From Neurospora tetraspora (taxonomy: Eukaryota > Ascomycota > Sordariomycetes > Sordariales > Sordariaceae): DNA of 64,000 nucleotides. The stretch lies in assembly GCF_033439725.1 (NCBI RefSeq), contig NW_026944389.1, positions 992,001-1,056,000 on the forward strand. Direction: 5' to 3'. Positions within the stretch are counted from its first letter, which is position 1. Each line of letters starts with the position of its first letter. Below the pieces are notes generated by a model. It saw only the letters and a program-made list of their open reading frames with translations. It did no database searches and was not told where the DNA came from. The translations under genes and the position numbers were made by a program. Below, in pieces: positions 23,213 through 34,097 of this stretch.

Positions 23213-24256
23213 ATGTCGTCGGAAATCCCCCCTACGATGCGCGCCTGGCAGTATGCGCAGACTACTGGTGGCCTGGAACAAAACTTGGTGCTCAAGGACG
23301 ATGTTCCCGTGCCCACCCTCTCGCCGCGTCTGGGCGACAACGAGCTGCTCATCGAGGTTCTCAGCGCGAGCATCAACCCATCAGACTACAAGGTCGCCGA
23401 ACTGCCCCTGAATCTGGGCCGTGCTCTCGTCCGAACTCCTGCCACTCCCGCCTGGGACTTTTGCGGACGCGTCGTCAAGTCCACCAACACCGTCGACAAC
23501 TTTCGGGTCGGCGAGATTGTCTTTGGCCGTCAAGCCCCTACTCAGCAGGGCGCTTGCGGTCAATACATCGTGGCATCGGCAAAGGCTTGTGCCTCCCTGC
23601 CCTCGGGTGTCGACGTTGACGAGGCTGCCTCCATCCCCTGTGCTGGATTGACCGCCTACCAGACCATTGCTCCCCACGTCAAGCCTGGCGACAAGGTCTT
23701 CCTCAATGGCGGTTCCGGTGGTGTCGGCTCCTTTGGCATTCAGATTGCAAAGGCCCTTGGCTGCCATGTCACAATCTCGTGCTCTGCCGCCAAAGCCGAG
23801 CAATGCAAGGCCCTTGGCGCCGACGACATCATTGACTACACAGCTGTCGATGTCTGCCAGGCCCTGAAAGAACGCGGTCAAGTCTTCAAGCTCTGCGTCG
23901 ACAATGTCGGTTTTCCGGCGGAACTGTACAAGGCCGGCGATGACTATCTCCTGCCCGATGGAAAGTTTGTGCAGGTCGGTGGGCCTATGTCCTTGGCTGC
24001 CGTGTCTTCGACCATGTCCAGGCTATTGAGACCCTCCTTTCTCGGTGGCGGAAAACGCAAGTTTCAACTGTACACATTGATGGGCGATCAATACCAGGAC
24101 TTGGCTATACTCGGCCAGATAGTCGCAGAGGGCAAAGTCAAGCCCGTAGTCGAGCATGCCTATGAGTTTGAGGATGTTCCGACAGCCTTCAGGGACCTCA
24201 GGAAGGGCAAGACGCATGGCAAGTTGGTCATTCATGTGTCTGATAAGAGGGCATGA
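23213..24256 (+). CDS. Quinone oxidoreductase-like MDR protein (zinc-free alcohol dehydrogenase fold)
   Basis: Single exon, 347 aa. The GroES-like N-terminal domain contains EVLSASINPSDYK (the S-x-N-P-x-D-Y hallmark of zeta-crystallin/RTN4IP1-type quinone reductases) and WDFCGRVV; the NADPH-binding domain has NGGSGGVGSFGIQIAK (about 164-179) and ALGADDIIDY. No catalytic zinc His/Cys set is seen, as in the quinone-reductase branch. The substrate is unknown. Length is normal for the family. The leader before the ATG is CAACC, a good fungal context. No pathway link to neighbours is evident. Confidence 0.9.
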   Translation: MSSEIPPTMRAWQYAQTTGGLEQNLVLKDDVPVPTLSPRLGDNELLIEVLSASINPSDYKVAELPLNLGRALVRTPATPAWDFCGRVVKSTNTVDNFRVGEIVFGRQAPTQQGACGQYIVASAKACASLPSGVDVDEAASIPCAGLTAYQTIAPHVKPGDKVFLNGGSGGVGSFGIQIAKALGCHVTISCSAAKAEQCKALGADDIIDYTAVDVCQALKERGQVFKLCVDNVGFPAELYKAGDDYLLPDGKFVQVGGPMSLAAVSSTMSRLLRPSFLGGGKRKFQLYTLMGDQYQDLAILGQIVAEGKVKPVVEHAYEFEDVPTAFRDLRKGKTHGKLVIHVSDKRA

Positions 24257-24670
24257 GTTATTGCAGCATCCCCCACATTTCCTGCAGACATATGCTCGTG
24301 AAAAGCACCATGGTCCAGGCATAAGCCATAGCTATCATATAAAAGCTCCTTGCTACTGTCATCAGACCCTTTTGGTTCTCGTCACAACCTCCATCAAGTC
24401 CGAAACTGCACAGGATTACTGATACATACTCGCCATCTGCTCCGCACCAAGAAGTAAAAGAGCCCCCGGACAGAATAACCCACAAGACTAAATGTCCGTG
24501 TCATTGACAAAACCATTACCTCCGGATATTCTGGCATTACCATCTTATTTACTCCACGGCTGTTGAGCATTCAACCACATCCCCGCATCGGTTTCGGTTT
24601 CAGCGAATAAGACACCCCAGAAACCAATTTGTCCATAACCAAAACAAGAATCAGACTCATCCTCTCGGAA
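24257..24670. other. Short intergenic region
   Basis: 3' flank of the MDR gene and 5' flank of the RBR ligase. The frame upstream of 24671 has no ATG. Nothing else seen. Confidence 0.4.
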
Positions 24671-26094
24671 ATGGTGCGCCTTAAGGAACGTATTTCCGCC
24701 TCTTGGGGGAAAATTCAAGCAAAGGTGCGTACCAGCAGCAAAGACACTATCGAGGCCATGACGCTCCCGTTGAGGAGATACCCAACGAAGCGGCTATCCA
24801 CATCCTTTTATACGAAGAACATCATGGTCGTCACCTCGACAACTGTCGACTACGATGAGGCTCCCAACTACGATGAGGCTCCCAAGGAACCCAGGAGCCC
24901 CGAATGCGTCGTCTGCATGGAAGAATCTCCCGCGGACCAGCTAATTTACTTTTGCCCTCCCTCTCCTTCCGAGGAAGCATCGGACTCGAACCCCTCCAAC
25001 GCCGGCCACGGTTACTGCGACGGTTGCCTCGTTCAGGGTATCCGCACTGCGACCAAGGATCGTTATCCATTCCGATGCTGCGGCAAGATATTCGACACAA
25101 AAGACTACACAGGTGCCACCTTGTCCTCCGAGGAAAAGCAGGCGTACGAGGACATGATCGAGGAGATCAAGACACCAAACCCGCTTTACTGCTCTAACCC
25201 CCGGTGCAGCAGTTTTATAAAACCTGCCCTGATCAAGAGCGATCTCGGCCACTGCCCCAAGTGCTCCGCCAGCACCTGCAAACACTGCCGCCAGCCTTAC
25301 CACCCGAGATTAGTTTGTAAGCAAGACCAAGATACACTCAAGGTGCTCGCCCTGGGCAAGGAGCAAGGGTGGAAACTCTGCCCAGTGTGTGGGTACATGG
25401 TCGAGCTGGTTAAGGGCTGCCACATAATCAGGTGTAAATGTGCCTGGTCATTTTGCTACAGGTGTGGCGCCTCCAACCAGTCAAGGTAGGTCAACCCATT
25501 CATCTCCTCACTCCCTTCTCGCCCCTCGTTTCTGATGGACTACATTGCTGACTAAGATATAACAGCTCGGACGACAGGCGCCACACCTGGCACACAGGCT
25601 GTTGGAGGCCATCCGATTATGCCTTAGCCGTTGACAACAGACCTCCGGAAGAGGAGCAGCTGCGGCGTCGTCGCCATAGACTCGACATTCTAGGAAGAAT
25701 CCACGATGGGTGGCGGAATCTGGCGCGAGTGTGGGAGCTGGAGTTGGAGCGGGAGAGGTTACGCCAGCGGGAGCGGGCAAGGGAGCTGGAGATTGCGAGA
25801 AAGCTGGAGAGGCTCGTACATGCTGAGCTGAATCCCCATCAGCCCGCGGCTAAAAACAACAGCAACAACAATAACCACAACCAACAAGCTAGAGCTATGC
25901 CTCAGCAAAACGCCCAGCCTCACCAGCAACCTCGCCAAGAGCCTCGCAACCCTCCTCACAACCGCGAGCGTGGCAATCTCTGGCGGCGAATGATGGTTTC
26001 TCCCACCAGGCCGGTTTCCCAGCAGCCCCAGCCGAATCCTAGGCCGAACCATACACCCGAGCCCCGAGGCCAAAAGCGGCGGCGAAGTTTGTAG
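24671..26094 (+). CDS. RBR-type (RING-IBR-RING) E3 ubiquitin ligase
   Basis: CDS is join(24671..25485,25566..26094), 447 aa; GTAGGT donor, AACAG acceptor, joined at NQSSSDDRR. RBR ligases take ubiquitin from an E2 onto a Cys in RING2 before passing it to the target. RING1 spans CVVCMEE...HGYCDGCL...FRCCG; IBR is YCSNPRCSSF...HCPKCSASTCKHCRQPYH; RING2 is CPVCGYMVELVKGCHIIRCKCAWSFCYRCG, with the candidate catalytic Cys in KGCHI. RING1 has an acidic Ser/Pro insert (PSPSEEASDSNPSNAG) that lengthens its loop. The tail is Arg/Glu-rich (coiled coil) and then Gln/Asn/Pro-rich, ending KRRRSL, possibly a nuclear signal. An 18-bp tandem duplication gives the repeated YDEAPNYDEAP (24852-24887). No Ariadne or parkin-specific domains are seen. 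Confidence 0.9.
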
Positions 26095-27893
26095 GACTGC
26101 ATTCGTCCCTCCCCCGCACTCTCACTCACATGCTCAGATTCTTGGTTTGTGTTTGGTCTGCAGTGGTCTGCAACTATGCACCAAGACCAGAGAACCGGTT
26201 TTGGGCTTTCCGGTTTAGGGCTTGCAGCGGGCATGCGGGAGCATTATCAGTGCATCACGGACGACATTATCTTGTTACAGCGTTGCATATCACTCAGCGC
26301 ATGCGTCTGCATCAGCGCCGGAGTTCTGGTGGTCGGTAGCTTTGCGGGTTTGAGATCACACTTTGATCCATCCATACAAGGTTGCTTGCTTGCTTGCCAG
26401 TTGCCGTCGGAATGGCTTCTCGTCACTGCAGCCGATTTTGTTGCAGTTTCGCATCTCCCTTTTCTGGGTCATCACTTTGCGTCGTCGGCATGTTCCAAGT
26501 TTTTCTGGCTTCTATTACATCGCGTCGTCTTTCCAGGCCTTCTTCATCGATTCCATGTCCGGGTCTTTCCTGATTGTTTGGACAAACTTCGCCTGCTTGA
26601 GCCCACAATGCCTAGGTAGTCATCGCATGGCGTTATCTTATCCAACAAGACGATGGAAACTCGCCATGAACATGCAGCATCGAATTCACGGAAACGAAAG
26701 AGGAGATTTGGATGGCAGATCGCCGCCGAGATATGGCAAGGTATCTTGTTGATGCTGCTTCGATCATTGAGTGGCCCCGTAGGCTTGGTAAGCTTCTTCC
26801 TCATTTCTTCTCAGGACTGAGGAACATTGCCAAGTCAAGTGGGCCTACTCATGACCTCTCGTTGCATCAACAGACTGACTAGAGCGAGTGTGTAGGTCTC
26901 CTAACTTGGAATTGAGCTTGAGGCTCACCTCGCGATTTTTTTTTTGGGGATTTCCATTAACGATCTGCTTTATCTAAGGTTCAAGGGGATAGATATCCAG
27001 CGCTGGTTTGGGTTGCTGCATCCGGTTTGGCTTATTTTCCTCCTTGGCATAAGCTCGGTCAAGTCTCGGTCAAATGTCTCAATGAGGGTTTCCCACTTGT
27101 TGTCGAACGATGATGTGTGAGTAGTGTCTGTGGAGGTACTGTGTATATGGTCTTTGAATGGCTTTTGGGGGAGGTGTGCACAGGAAGAGACCGGAGCCTG
27201 GTCCGTTCCGTTCTTTGGATACCGGCCGGCAGTCGTCGGGTTGCTTGCCGGGTCGGCAATCTCGGGACGGGAAGACCATCGATCGTCGGGTAGGTGAAGA
27301 AGGAGGAAGATCCGGCTTGACACTGATCTCTCTCTCTCGCTGCACTCAACCTCTCGGAGTATTTCATCGAAGAACGAATACCATGGTCTCTTGCTATCCC
27401 AAACGCCGTCAACAGGAAGTTTCGGCGCATTTTATCCCGAGTACTCTAGCCATGCTCCGTGGTAAAGAAAGGTGCTTGCTTCCTTCCCAGTTCCCACCAG
27501 ATTTCTATCAAGCTGTGTGAACTTGTGAAGGAAAGACAGAGAGAGCCTCACCGGCAAAGGTATTCCACGGGTATTACTCGAGAGGTACTTCTCACTTCTC
27601 ACTTCCCACTTCCCACTTCCCAGTCTCCATACCCTCGCTGCCTGTAGTGTCTGATTGGTCCTGAATAGCCTCAAACATCTCAAGCTACTGTCGTGAGAAC
27701 CCACTACCGACCTCTGAGCTGCGTAATTATTACGCTACCCTCTCGACTCCCCACAAGATGTGAGTATCAGCCTATCAGACTTGTCGTTGTTGATTCAACT
27801 CTCCCTATGTTACCGGCTGTCGGTGCGGGTTGTCGGGTAGGTAGTCGGGTATCTGTATCGGTCGGTCGTGGAGGTTAATCTTGGGAAACGAAT
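26095..27893. other. 1.8-kb intergenic stretch
   Basis: ORFs here (for example 26149-26619 plus, 156 codons) have random-looking composition and no family match. Includes a TGCTTGCTTGC run (26385-26396) and a CACTTCCC/CACTTCTC octamer tandem repeat (27590-27622). Confidence 0.4.
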
Positions 27894-28222
27894 ATTAGGG
27901 CTATACGAAAGATACGTACCTTTTCCGCCTATATCTTGTAAGCCAAACCAAACCCAAGTATCTGCGATTTTCTTCACAACCGCTATATTAATCTCAGTAC
28001 AACCCGGTATATAGCTAACCCGTATAAAAAGGCCCCTTTTGGGCGCGCTAAATTTACTGGTGAAGTCCGTTTTTTAATACAGTAATTTTTCGTAAAGTTG
28101 TAGTGAAAGTCTTAAAGAGGAGAGACTTGGGGTTGGACCAGCGACTTGGCGCCAAGAGACACTGCTTGGCCACCAGAAAAGGACGAAGTAGAGAAGGTAC
28201 GTATCTTTCGTATAGCCCTAAT
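27894..28222. mobile_element. MITE-like element with 29-bp perfect TIRs
   Basis: ATTAGGGCTATACGAAAGAT and the following 9 bases (27894-27922) recur as a perfect reverse complement at 28194-28222. The element is 329 bp with no coding capacity. If the repeat is taken from TTAGGG, both flanks are TA, the duplication made by Tc1/mariner and pogo-like elements; if taken from ATTAGGG the flanks are AAT. It is a non-autonomous, MITE-sized element, and its base composition is not RIP-like. Confidence 0.8.
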
Positions 28223-29103
28223 AATCGATACCTAATCTTGCACATCTTCAGATCCGAACGAACCTCTTGCACGTGCGTGCCGAACTAAGCTAGCTAGCAA
28301 ACCTTCCTCGCGTTTTCTAACGTCTTTCTAGCCAGGCACCATTCTAACGCAAAACTAACGCAGCAACTTAATTTCGCCATAACCTCAAGTCCGCCTCTGC
28401 GCCCCGACTAAACACGCACCGGTCTGTCCTCGACCGGCTCTGAACTTGATCAACAACATCCGAACATCAAATCAAAATCGCTTGGCATCCCATACGTAAT
28501 CCTTTCCATCCCATCCCATCCCAAACCAACCAAGTGGGTCTATCCTTCCCACCCAGTCGGGATCAGTCTGTTTACACTTCTCAGGGGTAAGCGCTGGACC
28601 TGGCGCTAAGCTTTAGACAAGGTGGATCCCCACTACTTTGGTACCCGTTCGCCGAACTGTTAGTCTGTTTTAGTGTCGGGCAGTTCCCGGGTAGGTCAAC
28701 GTTCCAGGCGGCGAGATGTAAGGGACAAGGTGCACACAAAAAAATTTGAGCGATTGCGTGCTTGCTTTGGAAATTGGAAGTAGCCAGGATGTTGAAAGTT
28801 GCGACTATGGCATGAATATTGGGTATCGATTAATGTAGGTATGTGAGCAAAGAGATTGTGCAAGGTAATGGACCGTTGTTCAGCATCAATGACAGAGTAC
28901 GCCAACAATATTCCCAGGAAAGCACTCAACATCACTGCATCTTTGTCACTTGCAACACCATTGAAAAGGAACAAAAAGTGATAATGGCATATAAAATGCC
29001 AGACCCTCTGTTGAATAGGGTTATTAGATATTTAAAGATAAGTCATGTGATAAACAAGGGTATCTTGAACTCCAACCGAAAAAAATCCCTTAACTCCAAA
29101 AAG
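28223..29103. other. Intergenic 3' side of the permease gene
   Basis: No gene seen. Contains a short CATCC repeat (28505-28522). Confidence 0.4.
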
Positions 29104-29319
29104 CATCATTAGATCCGTAATAGTGAGATCCCTTCGAGAAAGCGTTTATGCCCTCTTGATCTTCTTGTACCTGATGACCTCATTGCCATCCTCGTCCATG
29201 ATTCTCTCCAGCATCATTAGATCCGTAATAGTGATATCGCTTCGAGAAAGCATTTATGCCCTCTTGATCTTCTTGTACCTGATGACCTCATTGCCATCCT
29301 CGTCGATGATTCTCTCCGC
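29104..29319. repeat. Tandem duplication, 108-bp unit, covering the permease stop codon
   Basis: 29104-29211 and 29212-29319 are two copies differing at only a handful of bases. The right copy holds the last codons, stop and start of the 3' UTR of the permease gene. The left copy, now downstream in the 3' flank, still reads RIMDEDGNEVIRYKKIKRA-stop in the same sense, against RIIDEDGNEVIRYKKIKRA-stop in the gene. Confidence 0.9.
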
Positions 29320-30939
29320 CTCGATCTTGTGTCCGCGAACCCAGGGCCAGAACTTGGTCCACATAAACCAGTAGGAGGCACCAAGGAGCAGAACGGCAAC
29401 ACCGACGATGGGGAAGACGTAGTAGGGGTAGCCCTGGGCGTTCCAGTCTCCAACAGGGGGGATGAAGGGAACGACAGCCAAGAAGACGTTGAGGAGGAAG
29501 AAGATAACGAGGATGGGCTCCCAGCAGCGCCACGTTGGCTTCCAGGTATCTCTGCGGAAGAAATGGAGCCAGATGAGACCGCCAGAAACGAAGCCGTTGA
29601 TCCAGACACCGGGGTAGGTGTAGAGGTTGACCAGGAAGTTATAAGCAGGTCCAGGAGGAGGAGCAAGCAAGATGATAATGGTGATCAGCCAGTGCAGGAA
29701 AAGCGAAGCGGCAGGAGCATTGCAAGGCTTGTTGGAGCCCCAGAACTTGCTAAGAGGAAGCAAACCCTCCTTGCCCAACTCCTGGTTGAGACGAGCGTGG
29801 GCAAAAGAGACAGCCAAGACGTTGCCCAAGTTGCTGAGGGCGACGAAAACGGGAAGGGCCTTGACACCGGCGCTGTCACCGAAAACGTTCCTGAAGAAAA
29901 TACCAGCGACAAGAACCTCAGAGGTAGCAATTTCGGCCTTGGGGACAGCGGCGAAGTAGGCAACGTTGGCTAAAACGTAGAGAATAGTGACACCGGCAAC
30001 GGCGATAGGAGCGGCGAGGGTCAAGGTACGGCGGGGATCCTTGAGTTCGTTCATAACGTAGTTGGCGTTTTCCCAACCCTTGTAGCTGTAGACAATGTTG
30101 AGCAGAGCGTTGGAGTAAGCATAAGCACCACCACCACCGTAGGTAGCGGTCGTTTCAATGCGGAAGGCGTGCTCGAAGTTCTTGGGGTCGGGGACGTGGC
30201 GATGACCGGCAAGGGCGGCAAAACCAGCGAAGACGATGAAAAGTACGATGACGACCTTGAAGACGCCAAGGACATTGACCAAGCGGACACCCCACTTAGG
30301 AAGGAAAGCGTGCAGGGCGCAGGCAAAGGTAGCGCAGGCAACACCAATACCGCGAGCCTTGTAGCTGTCTTCGGACTCTCCGTTGTTGGCGTAAAGGATG
30401 TAGCGCCCGAAGGCGAGCGAGTTTCCGGAAGAGAAACCGAGAAAGATCATCTGCGCGGCGAGAACGCAGGAGGCGAGGTACTTGGGGTGCTTGTAGATGT
30501 ACTCGAGGTAGTTCTTCTCACCACCGGAGCGAGGAATAGCAAGACCGAATTCGAGCCAGACGCTGAGACCGCAGCAGGTCAAGAAGCCACCTGTGTAGGA
30601 ATATGGTTAGGACGGAGTGGCCCCCAAGGTGAGAGATGGCATGTCTCGGCAAGATGGAGATTCCCCAACTGTAAACTTACCAATAACCCAAAGGAACAGA
30701 CTGACACCGACGGAGCCCGTGGCGGCAAAAATGGCCGAAGGGGTCGAAAAGATACCGGTACCAATCATCTTGTTGAGAATCAAGAAGACGGCGCCGGTGA
30801 TACCGATCTTTCGGTCTTCGCCAAAGGCGAACTTCTCAGCTGCCTGGACCTCACCGCCGACGGAACCATCATCGTCGCTAATCGCCACAGGGGCGGTCTT
30901 GACAGCCTCCGGGTCGGAGAACTTGTCAAAAGAACCCAT
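29254..30939 (-). CDS. APC-family amino-acid permease, high-affinity methionine permease (Mup1)-like
   Basis: CDS is complement(join(29254..30590,30681..30939)), 531 aa; GTAAGT donor, ACACAG acceptor, joined as LFLWVIGGFLTCCGLSVW. The N-terminus is acidic and cytosolic (SDDDGSVGGE), followed by RKIGITGAVFLILNKMIGTGIFSTP, the TM1 signature of the Mup1/LAT-type branch (G-x-G-I-F). About 12 hydrophobic segments follow; KGWENANYVMNELKDPRRTL is the conserved loop after TM6. It sits in the plasma membrane and imports amino acids; methionine is inferred by family resemblance only. The tail VRGHKIEAERIIDEDGNEVIRYKKIKRA lies in a tandemly duplicated segment. Confidence 0.9.
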
Positions 30940-33900
30940 AATGTGTGTTGTTGCCCTTCGGCCCTGATAGGGTTGTTGACGATTTGGTTGATGTTGATAA
31001 AGAGGAGAGGCTGATCAGAGGGCGAAGGCCGGTTTATATGTTGCGAGCTTTTGATATAAAGGTCGACCAGGAACTTGAAAGTGTGTGCGGCTCGCAGGGA
31101 TCGGCCCTGGCGTCATCCCATGGCGACATTGTGGTGAAGTCTCAAGGCACCCCGGACCTCCTAGAATCTTTCGGAGGTGGACCCAAAACCTGGTTCTCGG
31201 TGTGGTCAACCTGCCAAAGTTGCGTTCGGTGGATGCAACGTGCAACAACGAGCCGCACGCCATCGGACACCCTGCCGAGCACATCGGTCTAACTGGGCCC
31301 TAGTGCGTAGCGTGTACGTAACGACCCTTAGGCGGTCAATGCCCAGAGACGCAAGGCTGACTGACAGCTTTTACGCAATGAGAATCTCCATCAGGAAGGA
31401 AGATTCCTCAGAAATTCGTTGACTTGGGAGTCCTGTCTTGGCCCCGTATTCCGTACGGCATCCAAAAAGCTTCGCCAAGACGGCGTTGGTGTGGGATTCG
31501 AAAAGGGATCACACAGATGGGGCTGATGGGTTGCGGGATGTGATCCAGTCGAAGGCAACAAAGGGTAAGGCCGAGACAGGGGGGGGGATTCCTGGGTCCT
31601 GTGGGGCCTTTTGGCACTTCTCATTAACAGTCGCCGCATGCAACAGGCAATGGGCGGGCATGGCCCACAAAATGGAAAAATGTGTCGATGTCGTGCTCAG
31701 AGCCAAGAATTGCGGCAACAACCATAAGAGCCAATGCAATGCAGGGGCCTGCTGGAGCTGTCCGGATTCGTACCTGATGCTGGAATGCCAAGTTTCTCCC
31801 TTCTGTGAGCCGACGACAACAACATGGTCGTTCTCTTTCCTCCTTGCGTCTGGGTATCCAATGTCCAGTTGACCCATCAGGAACCATGCAACAATCGAGA
31901 AGAGCGAAAGGGGTGGTGCCTCTCAGTGTCCTCCCCCTGTCCATGGACCCCAATCCCATTCTCCAATGCGTGATCATTGACTCGTCGAAAGATGAAGATG
32001 AAAGCCTCAAGGCTGAATTGAAGATCTGGGGGAGGTGACTTATATGTGTCGTGAAATCGTCATGGGGATTTCCCCATGATGTCGCCAACTGAAGTTCTCG
32101 ACGACGAGGTCCACCATGAAGAAAAGCATGTCGTGTGGCCCGTGCGAGGCGGATACCCCAACCCATCCCCTGATTCTTGAATCCAGCCTGAGGATACGGC
32201 CAAGACATGGCCATCACATCCTTTGATGAATTGTCGCCATGGACGAATTCTTGGCTCTCCTGATGAATTGCTCCTGGTTTTGCTGCAGCTCCCTAGCTAG
32301 GAAGGTAGTTTGGTGACCCCCAATCATCACTCCACCGCGCTGGTATCGTTGAAGGTCGTCGATATTTCGGGGTTATGGCGTGACGGTTCGTATTGACATA
32401 GGGCTGAAGCTGAGACGTTCGAGGTGTTGAGTTGTTTTGCGAGCTCAGCTGAGCCAATCACGGAATGCTAGGGGCGATGAGGCAATCGAGGCTAGCTGCT
32501 AGTCACTGGACAAGCTCTTTTTGGTTTGCAACTCCCTGATGCCCTTGGTGTGTCGATGCAAGAAGCGAACTTGATGAGCTGTGTGTGACTGGCACTTGGG
32601 AATCACGTCTCTCTACGGCAGATGTAGGACGGAGGACAAGGAGGCTTTGGAGAAGAGCCCAGCTGTGCAATTAATGTCAGCCCATCTGCTGAGAAATTTA
32701 GCACACCATTCACTTACCTAGAGGGACAGAATTCCCAGCGTCCCGTCACTCGACCGAAGAACGCTGATAACCGGAGCTATAGGGACTCGAAAGCAACGAT
32801 TGAGGGCCGTCATGCCCTGGGCGGGAAGCCATGGGAGGCAGTTGCTAACGACGCATGGACATCGGTTATTTCCGGTGTCTCTGGTACGAACTATCGGCAG
32901 AGACTACGACCACTTGGTGGTGATGTTGAGGAGTGAGCGAGGACGCTCATCGAATAAAAGGAAAGTCGGCATGAAGGATGCTTCTGTTGACGGTGCTTGA
33001 GAAGGAGGACGGCTCTCTCACTCACTGGCGTCCGGGAAATGCCGCAAAACGAGACGCTTGTTCTTGGGAGGGAGAGGGAATAGCTCGATGCAGTGGGCTT
33101 CGACCCGGATTGTTAATAGGCAGAAAGGCCCCCACACGCGAGTAAAGGGGTGTAAAGGGAGGAAAGGTGGCGGCGGGAGAAGGCAGAGAGAGGCGGATAT
33201 CCCGGATTCAGTTGCGGGAGACTTTTGATCGAGATGTGGTCGTGCTTGCCGGGACGAAGACAATCTTCCTCGCAATTGCCTTGGATGTCTGAAAATCTGT
33301 GTATGACTGTGTCAAGGACGGAGTCGCGGAAGCGTTATTCGTCAACATCCACCATGACGCTGACAAAGAAGACGCGTGATGTTAGTCGCGGATTACTGCA
33401 ATGGTTGCTGCTAGGGCCCCGAAATCGGAGGCTAGCGGTTATGTTGTGACCGGTTGCTCTCGATCAACTCCTTCCGAATTGGGCATGAGTCGTGGTCGGA
33501 GCCCATCGGGATTCGGAGCCCATCGGAGACCATCACGTGCTTAGAGAGTAGTCGCCGGTACGTCATTCTCGGATACGTTCGGGGTGACAATGCTCCCTCT
33601 TCTCTCCCATCTCCGGCATCCCGTCTGCCTTCAGCATTTGGCTGTGCTATCCATAGCATTCATGTGGGGACCATAAACCTTATTTTATCGTCACTGTCTT
33701 TGTCCAGATATGTCCCGTCTCTGAGATGGCACCGAGTGAAACAGCCCAGCCGGTTCAACATGAGGCTCAATTGCCCGAGATAACGGCACGCACCGAAAAG
33801 ATCCAGTCCCGGTATTAGCCCCTTTCAAAGGCTAAAGTCCCCGTTATTGCTTCATGGTACCTGCAGCGGGTAGGATGGTGAGGGGAAGCGGCCTGGATAG

Positions 33901-34097
33901 AACACACGGCATGAATGCCTGGGGAGAACATCTAGATGAAAAGCGGCATCTGGAGATGTGAGCCAGCACGAGACTTGCAGCTTTGCTCTTCCTCCTCGCC
34001 TGCTCGCGTTGATTGCTTCACCCATCAAGCCACTGCCATCCCCAACCGCCTTGTCCAGTAAGCTCGTCTGACCGCGGTGTTTCGAGAGCACACCATC
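30940..34097. other. 3.1-kb intergenic stretch between divergent genes
   Basis: No supported gene. The longest frame (31624-32217 minus, 197 codons) lacks introns, motifs or a plausible domain and overlaps open frames on the other strand. A 16-bp direct repeat (ATTCGGAGCCCATCGG-like) lies near 33497-33530. The size fits a large regulatory region for the permease and the secreted repeat protein. Confidence 0.4.

Noticed and set aside
23381-23881. 166-codon minus-strand ORF
   Set aside because: Antisense shadow of the MDR gene, with Gly/Val-rich composition typical of such shadows.
26149-26619. 156-codon plus-strand ORF
   Set aside because: Cys/Leu/Phe-rich, with overlapping open frames; looks random.
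31624-32217. 197-codon minus-strand ORF
   Set aside because: No splice partner, motif or protein-like composition; both strands are open here by chance.
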